Assembly (NCBI GenBank): GCA_002409145.1
Contig: DHUL01000018.1
Span: 4,630 to 14,520 of the forward strand
Length of the DNA stretch: 9,891 nt
Origin: Bacteroidales bacterium UBA5235
GTDB taxonomy: Bacteria > Bacteroidota > Bacteroidia > Bacteroidales > VadinHA17
Direction of reading: 5' to 3'
Part shown: positions 1 to 6,054 of the stretch, one piece after another
How positions within the stretch are numbered: the first letter of the stretch is position 1
Layout: each line of letters starts with the position of its first letter
Position numbers and translations under genes: made by a program
The notes under the pieces: generated by a model
What the model saw: the letters and a program-made list of their open reading frames with translations, nothing else
Databases searched by the model: none
What the model was told of the DNA's origin: nothing

Positions 1-24
1 GCGGTCTTGCGGTCTTGCGGTCTG
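1..24. repeat. Tandem 8-base repeat at window edge
   Basis: Three head-to-tail copies of an octamer, GCGGTCTT, GCGGTCTT and GCGGTCTG, open the window. The array is probably cut by the window edge, so its full length is unknown. It lies downstream of the radA stop codon in non-coding DNA. The remaining bases up to 56 show no clear hairpin with a T-tract, so no terminator is called for radA here. Confidence 0.6.
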
Positions 25-56
25 AAAGTTCCGGGGTCCTGGTGGTGACAGATTTC

Positions 57-1409
57 TCAGGAAAAGAGAAGTCTGACCAGTCCTTCAATCTTGTATACTT
101 TGGATATTTTGATCCCGGGTACATCTCTCACATCCCTGTGAAAACCGGAGATCACGATCTCAGTGAATCCCATCCTGGCAGCTTCCATGATACGCTGTTC
201 TATCCTTGCGACGGGTCTTATCTCTCCTGAGAGTCCCACCTCGGCGGCAAAGGCAGTGTGATGGTCAACCGGTGCATCGAGGTTTGACGAGAGCACGGCT
301 GCGGCAACGGCCAGGTCGATGGCCGGGTCACTTACCTTCAGTCCGCCTGCGATATTCAGGAAGACATCCTTCACTCCCAGCCTGAAGCCGGCTCTCTTCT
401 CAAGCACGGCGAGCAGCATGTTCAGCCTCCTGGTGTCAAAACCGGTGGAGCTGCGTTGGGGAGTGCCGTAGACGGCACTGCTTACCAGTGACTGGGTCTC
501 AATCAGGAACGGTCTCACCCCGTCAACGGTGGCGCCTATTGTCACTCCGCTCGCCGGGTCACGGTCACGGCGGATGAAAAGCTCGGAGGGATCTGTAACC
601 TCGCGCAGGCCCTTCGATCCCATCTCGAAGATTCCTATCTCAGACGTTGATCCGAACCGGTTTTTCACGGGCCTGAGGATACGGAATACATAGTTGCCGT
701 CTCCCTCGAACTGCAGAACAACGTCGACGATATGCTCCAGCACCTTAGGGCCGGCCAGGGTGCCATCCTTTGTTATATGGCCTATCAGTATCACCGGCAC
801 CCCTGATTCCTTGGCATAGCGAAGCATCATGGCCGCACACTCCCTGACCTGGGTGACAGATCCGGCTGATGACTCGAGCATCGAAGAGCTGAGTGTCTGT
901 ATTGAATCGATGATCAGCAGACCGGGTTTGATGGCTCCTGCCTGGGTAAGTACACTTTCGGGTTCTGTTTCGTTGTAGATGAAGCAGTTTTCATTTTTCC
1001 CGTCAAGCCGTTTTGCCCTGAGCTTGACCTGTCCTTCACTCTCCTCGCCCGATACGTACAGCACCGTCCTGCCAGGTGTGGCGAGTGCTATCTGCAGTGC
1101 CAGGGTTGATTTGCCGATGCCCGGCTCACCGCCCATGAGTATCAGGGAGCCTTTCACCATTCCGCCTCCAAGGATACGGTCTGCTTCCCCGATGCCTGTA
1201 GTTATACGGTCGTTCTCATTCACCTCTATCCCTGAAAGGAGCTCCGGTTTTCGCCGTACGGCATCCCTGCCGGGGGTTGAGAGTGGTGTAGCGGTGACTA
1301 CCTCTTCTCGGTAGCTGTTCCACTCGTGGCATGCAGGACAGTGGCCTATCCATTTGGGTGATTCTGCACCGCAGTTCTGGCACACATAGACAGATTTGTT
1401 CTTCGCCAT
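57..1409 (-). CDS. radA: DNA repair protein RadA (Sms), RecA-like branch-migration ATPase
   Basis: RadA is a cytoplasmic RecA-family ATPase, related to DnaB-type helicases, that helps process recombination intermediates and extend strand exchange. The 450-residue product has the full layout. A four-cysteine zinc finger lies at residues 10-27 (CQNC, then CPAC). Walker A is GGEPGIGKST at 93-102 and Walker B is LLIIDSIQ at 164-171. The RadA-specific KNRFG motif is at 249-253. A Lon-protease-like C-terminal domain occupies about 280-445, including GGLKVSDPA. Length matches the usual 450-460. I chose the ATG at 1409 because it places the zinc finger at the normal distance; a TTG at 1430 would add seven residues unlike the family. 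No Shine-Dalgarno sequence is visible. It is the last gene of the leftward cluster, 45 bases after the membrane-protein stop, with a possible promoter of its own at 1432-1439. Nothing looks broken. Confidence 0.96.
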   Translation of the reverse strand: MAKNKSVYVCQNCGAESPKWIGHCPACHEWNSYREEVVTATPLSTPGRDAVRRKPELLSGIEVNENDRITTGIGEADRILGGGMVKGSLILMGGEPGIGKSTLALQIALATPGRTVLYVSGEESEGQVKLRAKRLDGKNENCFIYNETEPESVLTQAGAIKPGLLIIDSIQTLSSSMLESSAGSVTQVRECAAMMLRYAKESGVPVILIGHITKDGTLAGPKVLEHIVDVVLQFEGDGNYVFRILRPVKNRFGSTSEIGIFEMGSKGLREVTDPSELFIRRDRDPASGVTIGATVDGVRPFLIETQSLVSSAVYGTPQRSSTGFDTRRLNMLLAVLEKRAGFRLGVKDVFLNIAGGLKVSDPAIDLAVAAAVLSSNLDAPVDHHTAFAAEVGLSGEIRPVARIEQRIMEAARMGFTEIVISGFHRDVRDVPGIKISKVYKIEGLVRLLFS

Positions 1410-1431
1410 GGGAAAAGGAATATGCAACAAC

Positions 1432-1439
1432 CAAATTTA
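1432..1439 (-). promoter_or_regulatory. Possible internal -7 box for radA
   Basis: Read on the minus strand this is TAAATTTG, an exact match to the Bacteroidota -7 consensus TAnnTTTG, 22 bases upstream of the radA ATG. No TTG lies at the expected -33 distance, so only half of the promoter is visible. AT-rich intergenic DNA can give this match by chance. Confidence 0.3.
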
Positions 1440-1454
1440 CTAAAAGAAAAGGTA

Positions 1455-2492
1455 TCAGCCCTTGTTTTCAGTTACCACTGATGAGAGCACCTTTCCACCT
1501 TTTCTGCCGAAGAGTGCAAAAAGCGAAGCGGCGCCGGCAATGGCAATCAGTACCATCTGTGACTCATGCTCGAGGGTTGCATAGGCAAGTCCCTCCTCCA
1601 GCGGAATGGCATATGCCACCAGGAGTCCGCGTGACACAATCCAGTGGTATGCGCCCAGACCGCTCTGAACGGGTGCGGCCATGCCGAAGCTGCCTACTAC
1701 CAGTATGAATATTGTGGCCCCTGCGCCCAGGTGCGATGTCGATTCGAGACAGAGCAGCGGGAAGTATGACATTAAGAAGTAACAGATCCAGAGCAGAATG
1801 GTCATAAACAGGAACTCCCACCTGCGCTTAAGCCTGACGATTGATTTAAGCCCTGAAAACAGTCCGTCAGAGAATGAGTACATCTTTTTGAACAATGGCC
1901 TGGCCGACAGCTTTTCCCGGAGCGTGAAGAACATAACCACGGCTGTCACAGCAAGGAACAAAATAATCAGTGTAATTACGGTGGCTGATCCGACGGATGA
2001 TGATAGCTTCTTTTCTGCCGGCATAAAGACATTTTCAGAGAGGAAACTTCCAGTGGCAGTACTGCCCGCGGCAAGGATCACTCCCAGGATAACCAGCACT
2101 GTCAGGATATCAATTGTCCGTTCAACCAGCATGGTCCCGACCAGCTTGTCAAAGGGGATATTCTCCTTCCGTGAAAGGGCTGCGCATTTGGTAACCTCTC
2201 CGAGCCTGGGGAATATCATGTTGGCGAAATAACCGGCAATTACGGAATGACTTGAATGGGTCAGCGAGGGATTGTATCCCAGGGGCCCTATGAGCAGGTT
2301 CCAGCGCCTGGCCCTGATGATGAAGCTGAGATACGAGAAGATTACTGCAGGAATAAGCCACCAGTAGTTGGCCTGGCTGAGCTCAACCCACAGATCACCG
2401 AGATCAATTCCCCTGAATGACACCCATAGCAGCAGACCAGCCAGTGAAAGGAACAATACTGCCTTCAGGAATTGCTTTAAGCCGTTATTCAA
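1455..2492 (-). CDS. Flippase-like / lysylphosphatidylglycerol synthetase TM-region family membrane protein
   Basis: This 345-residue inner-membrane protein belongs to the LPG_synthase_TM family (PF03706/TIGR00374-like), which resembles the membrane domain of MprF and includes standalone proteins such as YbhN; roles in lipid or lipid-linked transport are proposed for members. Hydrophobic segments fall near residues 9-26, 43-60, 84-95, 126-143, 169-190, 228-249, 256-274 and 311-329. Family motifs are FPRLGEVTK (94-102), the VGTMLVERTIDIL stretch (118-130) and PVQSGLGAYHW (274-284). The soluble aminoacyl-transferase domain of MprF is absent, so lysyl-PG synthesis is not expected. The start appears to be TTG at 2492: it lies three bases after the panD stop, an in-frame stop is immediately upstream, and starting later would remove the first family helix. 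Coupling to panD translation is likely. The substrate is unknown. Confidence 0.88.
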   Translation of the reverse strand: MNNGLKQFLKAVLFLSLAGLLLWVSFRGIDLGDLWVELSQANYWWLIPAVIFSYLSFIIRARRWNLLIGPLGYNPSLTHSSHSVIAGYFANMIFPRLGEVTKCAALSRKENIPFDKLVGTMLVERTIDILTVLVILGVILAAGSTATGSFLSENVFMPAEKKLSSSVGSATVITLIILFLAVTAVVMFFTLREKLSARPLFKKMYSFSDGLFSGLKSIVRLKRRWEFLFMTILLWICYFLMSYFPLLCLESTSHLGAGATIFILVVGSFGMAAPVQSGLGAYHWIVSRGLLVAYAIPLEEGLAYATLEHESQMVLIAIAGAASLFALFGRKGGKVLSSVVTENKG

Positions 2493-2495
2493 TTG

Positions 2496-2846
2496 TCAGA
2501 TGATTTTGTTGGTGGCTGTATCGGGAAAAATAATGCGGGGCTCAAATGTGCGGGCCTCCTCCGGGGTAAAGTTTGCAAATGCCATAATGATGACCACGTC
2601 ACCAACTTCAATCTTCCTGGCAGCGGGGCCGTTGAGGCAAATCTCGCCTGACCCTCTCCGTCCTTTGATAACGTATGTAACAAGCCTTTCACCGTTGTTC
2701 CTGTCCAGTACATGGACTTTTTCATATTCAATGAGGTTGGCGGCATCCATCAGGTCTTCATCGATGGTGACACTCCCCACGTAGTTAAGGTCAGCGCCGG
2801 TGACGGTGACATTATGTATTTTTGATTTGAGTACTTCTATTGTCAT
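2496..2846 (-). CDS. panD: Aspartate 1-decarboxylase proenzyme
   Basis: PanD converts L-aspartate to beta-alanine, one of the two substrates of PanC, for pantothenate and CoA synthesis in the cytoplasm. It is a pyruvoyl enzyme made by self-cleavage. The 116-residue protein has the Gly24-Ser25 cleavage site (YVGS), Lys9 and His11 near the N-terminus (KSKIHN), Arg54, Thr57 and the catalytic Tyr58 (RLVTY), and Asn72 in LNGPAA, all at canonical positions. Length is normal, though the last 15 residues or so vary between species. It starts at the ATG at 2846, 50 bases after the panC stop, without an obvious ribosome-binding site. A strong promoter candidate lies just upstream at 2876-2905. PanC is encoded directly before it, so both enzymes that make and use beta-alanine are adjacent; panB and panE are not in this window. 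Confidence 0.97.
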   Translation of the reverse strand: MTIEVLKSKIHNVTVTGADLNYVGSVTIDEDLMDAANLIEYEKVHVLDRNNGERLVTYVIKGRRGSGEICLNGPAARKIEVGDVVIIMAFANFTPEEARTFEPRIIFPDTATNKII

Positions 2847-2875
2847 TTTCTGAATCAGATTGTTTTCTGACGGTG

Positions 2876-2905
2876 CAAAGATAATTATCCTTTGTTTTAC
2901 CGCAA
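2876..2905 (-). promoter_or_regulatory. Bacteroidota-type promoter for panD and downstream genes
   Basis: On the minus strand, TTG (2905-2903) is followed by a 19-base spacer and then TATCTTTG (2883-2876), an exact TAnnTTTG -7 box. This is the spacing typical of the Bacteroidota primary sigma factor. The -33 element lies inside the last codons of panC and the -7 box in the 50-base gap. Predicted transcription would start near 2870 and give a leader of roughly 25 bases before the panD ATG. It would allow panD, the membrane protein and radA to be expressed apart from panC. Confidence 0.65.
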
Positions 2906-3754
2906 CCTTATCTCAATGTTGTCAATCAACCTGATCTCCCCGGCCCACAAAGCAATGCATCCGAAATATTTTTTTTCGGGTGACAATTCAATAGCCGAAT
3001 GTACCGGTTTCAGGGTCTCATCCTCCACTATCTCGAAATACTCAAGCCTGAAGTCAGGGAGCATGTTTATGCGGTCAGCAACGAACTCCCTGATCTCATT
3101 AATTTCATAATCAGAGATCATTGCTGCAGCAGCAATCAGGGTACGGTATATCTCGCCCGCCTTCTCGCGGTGCTGGGTAAGGAGCCGGCGGTTGCGGCTG
3201 CTCATGGCCAGCCCGTCATGTTCCCTGACGATGGGGCAGGCAATGATATCAATCCTGGGATATTCACGGTGTGCAAGCGCCCTGATGATTGTCATCTGCT
3301 GGAAGTCCTTCTGTCCGAAAAATGCTGCCGATGGCCTTATAATGTCAAAGAGCCGGGAGACCACCTGGGCGACTCCGTTGAAGTGGCCGGGCCTGTGAAG
3401 GCCCTCCATCACCTTTTCCAGCTCACCGAAGTCGAACTGGCGTGTATCAGGCTCAGGGTATATCTCCTCCACTGAGGGTACAAAGACAAAGTCATTTTCC
3501 CTTAGCAGGCCCGAGAGCATCTCCAGGTCGGCATCAAGTGTTCTGGGGTATTTGAGCAGGTCCTGAGGGTCATTGAACTGGGTGGGATTGACGAAGATAC
3601 TCACGGCCACCATGCGGCAGTTCTCCGCTGCCCTGGCCACCAGCGAGAGATGACCTTCATGGAGTGCGCCCATGGTAGGCACAAAGCCCGGGTTACGCAG
3701 TACACTTAACCTGTAGTGTTCCTTTACTTCCTTGGCAGTTGTCAGTACTTTCAT
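2897..3754 (-). CDS. panC: Pantothenate synthetase (pantoate--beta-alanine ligase)
   Basis: PanC joins D-pantoate and beta-alanine using ATP, through a pantoyl-adenylate intermediate, to make pantothenate. The 285-residue product is of normal length and belongs to the HIGH/KMSKS-type nucleotidyltransferase superfamily. Visible motifs are PTMGALHEGH (26-35, carrying the HxGH signature), FVNPTQF (54-60), HRPGHFNGV (120-128), FGQKDFQQ (146-153) and the KMSKS-like AMSSRN (183-188). The ATG at 3754 is chosen because the family begins at this MKVL-type strand; a GTG at 3796 would add 14 residues that fit nothing. It is the first gene of the leftward cluster and diverges from the GT5-like gene across 176 bases. 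A palindrome and a weak -7 box lie in its leader. Its 3' end carries the panD promoter candidate. Confidence 0.97.
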   Translation of the reverse strand: MKVLTTAKEVKEHYRLSVLRNPGFVPTMGALHEGHLSLVARAAENCRMVAVSIFVNPTQFNDPQDLLKYPRTLDADLEMLSGLLRENDFVFVPSVEEIYPEPDTRQFDFGELEKVMEGLHRPGHFNGVAQVVSRLFDIIRPSAAFFGQKDFQQMTIIRALAHREYPRIDIIACPIVREHDGLAMSSRNRRLLTQHREKAGEIYRTLIAAAAMISDYEINEIREFVADRINMLPDFRLEYFEIVEDETLKPVHSAIELSPEKKYFGCIALWAGEIRLIDNIEIRLR

Positions 3755-3798
3755 AAAAATTGTTTTTTGACGGAAGACCTGACCATTTTCCGGCACAG

Positions 3799-3814
3799 GT
3801 ATCGGGTCCGATAC
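3799..3814. promoter_or_regulatory. 16-base palindrome in panC leader, possible operator
   Basis: GTATCGG-GT-CCGATAC is a perfect inverted repeat with 7-base arms and a 2-base centre. It sits 45 bases upstream of the panC ATG, immediately downstream of the weak minus-strand -7 box at 3817-3824, so it would cover the predicted start of transcription. The short centre suits a dimeric repressor site better than an RNA hairpin, although a slightly opened hairpin could form. No regulator can be named. Confidence 0.45.
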
Positions 3815-3816
3815 TG

Positions 3817-3824
3817 CAAAATAA
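3817..3824 (-). promoter_or_regulatory. Weak -7 box for panC
   Basis: The minus-strand sequence TTATTTTG matches TAnnTTTG at all but the second position and is placed sensibly for panC, with a leader of about 55 bases. No TTG is found at the expected -33 distance, so this is a weak call made mainly because panC needs a promoter in this divergent region. Confidence 0.3.
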
Positions 3825-3858
3825 CACCATTTTTGTCAGTAACCCGTTGTCTTTAAGC

Positions 3859-3892
3859 TTGGAAATTAATTCAGTTTTTTTTATTATCTTTG
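3859..3892 (+). promoter_or_regulatory. Bacteroidota-type promoter for the rightward operon
   Basis: TATCTTTG at 3885-3892 is an exact TAnnTTTG -7 box. A TTG at 3859-3861 lies 23 bases upstream, at the long end of the usual spacer range, and an eight-T run (3875-3882) fills the spacer. Transcription would begin near 3899, about 32 bases before the first start codon. It would serve the GT5-like gene and, given the tight spacing, DUF4270, glmS and DUF4954 as well. Confidence 0.6.
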
Positions 3893-3920
3893 CACTTTGA
3901 TTTAATTCTTAGGTATATCG

Positions 3921-3925
3921 GGAGG
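3921..3925 (+). promoter_or_regulatory. Shine-Dalgarno sequence GGAGG
   Basis: GGAGG ends five bases before the ATG at 3931 and fixes that start. It is notable because most other genes here have no recognisable Shine-Dalgarno sequence, as is usual in Bacteroidota. Confidence 0.6.
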
Positions 3926-3930
3926 TATTA

Positions 3931-4752
3931 ATGGAGAGCAGAAGGGTATTGTTTGTTTCGCAGGAGATCATGCCCTATCTCGGTGAAACCAAGCTTTCAA
4001 AGATCAGCCGTGATCTGCCGCAGGGCATACAGGAACGGGGGAAGGAGATCAGAACTTTCATGCCCCGATATGGTTCAATCAACGAGAGAAGAAACCAGTT
4101 GCATGAGGTCATCCGCCTCTCCGGGATGAACCTGATCATTGATGACACTGACCATCCGCTTATCATAAAAGTAGCCTCCATTCAGAGTGCACGGATGCAG
4201 GTATACTTCATTGACAATGATGATTATTTCCAGCGTAAACATACTGTGGCTGATGCCGCAGGCAATGAGTACGAAGACAATGACGAAAGGGCAATTTTCT
4301 TTGCCCGTGGAGTTATTGAAACGGTAAGAAAGCTACGCTGGAGCCCTGATATAGTGCACGTCCACGGATGGCTTGCAGCTCTGGTGCCCCTGTATCTCAG
4401 GAAACTGTATTCCGATGATCCGGTCTTCAGCAAGGTCAAATCAGTATATTCGATTTATAATAACGGATTCAAAAAGCCGTTAAAATCTTCTCTGTCCGAC
4501 AAGCTTCAGGCAGACGGGATTGACAGCGGCACTCTCAAGTCTATAAAAGGAAGCGCTGATTTTCTCAACCTGACTGCACTTGCCGCAGAGAACTCTGACG
4601 GAATTATTTTCGGATGCGAGAAGATTGACGAACAGGTAAAGAAAAGAATCACTGCCATGGGAAAGCCTCTTCTTGAGTACCAGGGAGAGGAGAATTATAT
4701 AGATGCATACAATGACTTTTATGACAAACTCCTTCTGGAATCTGCAAAATAA
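3931..4752 (+). CDS. Starch/glycogen synthase N-terminal-domain protein (GT5-like, probably non-catalytic)
   Basis: The 273-residue protein matches only the N-terminal Rossmann half of GT5 starch/glycogen synthases (Glyco_transf_5, PF08323); full enzymes are about 470-500 residues. Shared features are the opening VLFVSQEIMPY strand (6-16), FMPRYGSI (43-50), the DNDERAIFFARGVIE helix (116-130), SPDIVHVHGWLAALVPLYL (138-156) and DGIIFG (223-228). The ADP-glucose-binding KTGGL loop is replaced by GETKL (18-22), HDW is HGW (145-147), and the usual THN-type strand reads SIYNNGF (174-180). The C-terminal donor-binding domain is missing, and the DNA that follows encodes DUF4270, not a displaced second half. 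Homologues are often annotated as glycogen synthase, but glycogen synthesis looks unlikely; a sugar-nucleotide-sensing, scaffold or partner role is inference. It is first in the operon, with GGAGG five bases before the ATG. Confidence 0.85.
   Translation: MESRRVLFVSQEIMPYLGETKLSKISRDLPQGIQERGKEIRTFMPRYGSINERRNQLHEVIRLSGMNLIIDDTDHPLIIKVASIQSARMQVYFIDNDDYFQRKHTVADAAGNEYEDNDERAIFFARGVIETVRKLRWSPDIVHVHGWLAALVPLYLRKLYSDDPVFSKVKSVYSIYNNGFKKPLKSSLSDKLQADGIDSGTLKSIKGSADFLNLTALAAENSDGIIFGCEKIDEQVKKRITAMGKPLLEYQGEENYIDAYNDFYDKLLLESAK
4684..4694 (+). promoter_or_regulatory. Purine-rich possible ribosome-binding site for the DUF4270 gene
   Basis: GGAGAGGAGAA lies inside the 3' end of the GT5-like gene, 8 bases before the ATG at 4703. 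It favours that ATG over the in-frame ATGs at 4712 and 4721, but it also encodes Gly-Glu-Glu of the upstream protein, so it may be incidental. Confidence 0.35.
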
Positions 4753-6031
4753 AAAACCCGGCATTACCCGCAAGGGAGCGCCTTCAACCATACTGACCCT
4801 CTCCGCCCTGCTCACCGCAGCATTGCTGTCGTGCTCACAGGATCCCGTCAAGATAGGCATCGACCTCCTGCCTGACAGTGATTTCATAGATATAGGCTCA
4901 ACTGACACTGTCTCAATCAAGGCTTATACCATGTATGACGAACTCTCCGTCTCGAGTGACTACACGACAATGATCATCGGGTCACTCTATAATGAGTATT
5001 TCGGCACAACATACTGTGACTTCGTGACACAGCTCAGGCTTACAGACAAGTGGCCTGCCAAACCGTATGTTATCGACTCTGTCCTGCTGACCATGTTCCC
5101 TTCGGATGTTTCGGGTGATGATTCCACATCAGTTCACCGGATACGCCTGTGCGAAACCGGGACGAAGCTCACAGACACTGCTGAATACTATGCAGGTCAG
5201 GACCCGGACACAATCAAATTCCTCGGCGAGTACGTGCTTCCAACAATGAAAGCCGGCACACCTCTTAAGGTAAAGCTAGATAACTCGGTCGGCGAATACC
5301 TGCTGAGAGACACCACTAAATTATCCAGGGGAGCTCCATTCTACGAGGATTATTTCAAGGGACTCTACTGCATGATCAAAAGCTCGCCCAACCCGGTTCT
5401 GGTTGTTATGGATGCATCAGAGAGGGCATCCGTTGACCCGCTGGGTATAACCATCTTCTATAAATCTGACACACTCAGGCACTCTTATTCATTCGTGGCT
5501 ACTCCCAGGGCAGTGAACTACAACAGGTTCACCCATGACCGTTCAACAGCTGACCCTGCCAAACAGATACTTCATGTCAATGACCTTGTAGCTGACACTG
5601 CCGTCTTCGTTCAGACATACAATGGTGTATACGTGAAGCTTGACATGCCAACCCTGGAGCCTTTCAGGGATGTTGACAACCTTGCCGTCAATAAGGCAAG
5701 GATTATTGCCCCGGTAATTCTTGACGGTGAGATCCTCCTTGACAAGACCATGCCACAGAGGGTATATGTACGTTATCGCGACGCCGACGGGAAAGTCCAG
5801 GTTATCCCTGATTATCTGCATGATATCAGCTTTATGGATGGCACCTACTACAGTGACAATGACTACTATATCTTCAACATAACCACCTTCGTCCAGAAAT
5901 ACCTCGATGGTGAGATAGAGGAACCATCAGTGGAACTCTTTCTTCCCCTCACTTCAACCCGGAATGCTGTCTTCAGGGCTAACGCAAACGAGCCGGCATT
6001 TAAGCTGGAGTTTGCTTACACGATATTTTGA
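4703..6031 (+). CDS. DUF4270 family lipoprotein
   Basis: This is an exported protein of unknown function, 442 residues from the first ATG. A positively charged N-terminus is followed by a hydrophobic stretch ending in a lipobox, AALLSC, with Cys44 as the predicted lipidated residue; the next residues are SQDP. The mature part is acidic, rich in beta-strand-forming segments, and contains the family-like VQTYNGVYVKLDMP stretch (303-316) and a C-terminal FKLEFAYTIF strand. Three in-frame ATGs (4703, 4712, 4721) are possible; 4721 gives a more ordinary signal-peptide length, while 4703 has a purine-rich sequence upstream. Any of them overlaps the GT5-like gene by 32-50 bases, indicating translational coupling. 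Location is probably the outer membrane; whether it faces the surface or the periplasm is not clear. Asp-Thr pairs recur six times before strand-like segments. Its place between a GT5-like gene and glmS hints at an envelope role (inference). Confidence 0.85.
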   Translation: MHTMTFMTNSFWNLQNKKPGITRKGAPSTILTLSALLTAALLSCSQDPVKIGIDLLPDSDFIDIGSTDTVSIKAYTMYDELSVSSDYTTMIIGSLYNEYFGTTYCDFVTQLRLTDKWPAKPYVIDSVLLTMFPSDVSGDDSTSVHRIRLCETGTKLTDTAEYYAGQDPDTIKFLGEYVLPTMKAGTPLKVKLDNSVGEYLLRDTTKLSRGAPFYEDYFKGLYCMIKSSPNPVLVVMDASERASVDPLGITIFYKSDTLRHSYSFVATPRAVNYNRFTHDRSTADPAKQILHVNDLVADTAVFVQTYNGVYVKLDMPTLEPFRDVDNLAVNKARIIAPVILDGEILLDKTMPQRVYVRYRDADGKVQVIPDYLHDISFMDGTYYSDNDYYIFNITTFVQKYLDGEIEEPSVELFLPLTSTRNAVFRANANEPAFKLEFAYTIF

Positions 6032-6054
6032 GTACTAATATTTAGTCTTTATTT

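Noticed and set aside
1..24. CRISPR array
   Set aside because: The repeat unit is 8 bases with no spacers, far from the repeat-spacer layout of CRISPR.
1..56. Rho-independent terminator for radA
   Set aside because: Some GC-rich partial symmetry exists around 30-42, but there is no stable stem followed by a T-tract on the minus strand.
1410..1430. Upstream TTG start for radA adding seven residues
   Set aside because: The extra residues do not match the RadA family, while the ATG at 1409 gives the standard MAKNK-type N-terminus ten residues from the first zinc-finger cysteine.
3755..3796. Upstream GTG start for panC adding 14 residues
   Set aside because: The extension has no family counterpart, and the ATG at 3754 gives a normal 285-residue enzyme starting at the first strand.
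4753..6031. Frameshifted second half of a glycogen synthase after the GT5-like gene
   Set aside because: The following frame encodes a lipoprotein signal and DUF4270 features; none of the GT-B C-terminal motifs appear in the listed translations on either strand.
6032..6054. glmS ribozyme or riboswitch upstream of glmS
   Set aside because: The gap is only 23 bases and AT-rich; the ribozyme core needs well over 100 bases and is known mainly from Firmicutes. A TATTTTG string at 6024-6030 is one base short of a -7 box and has no matching -33, so no promoter was called either.
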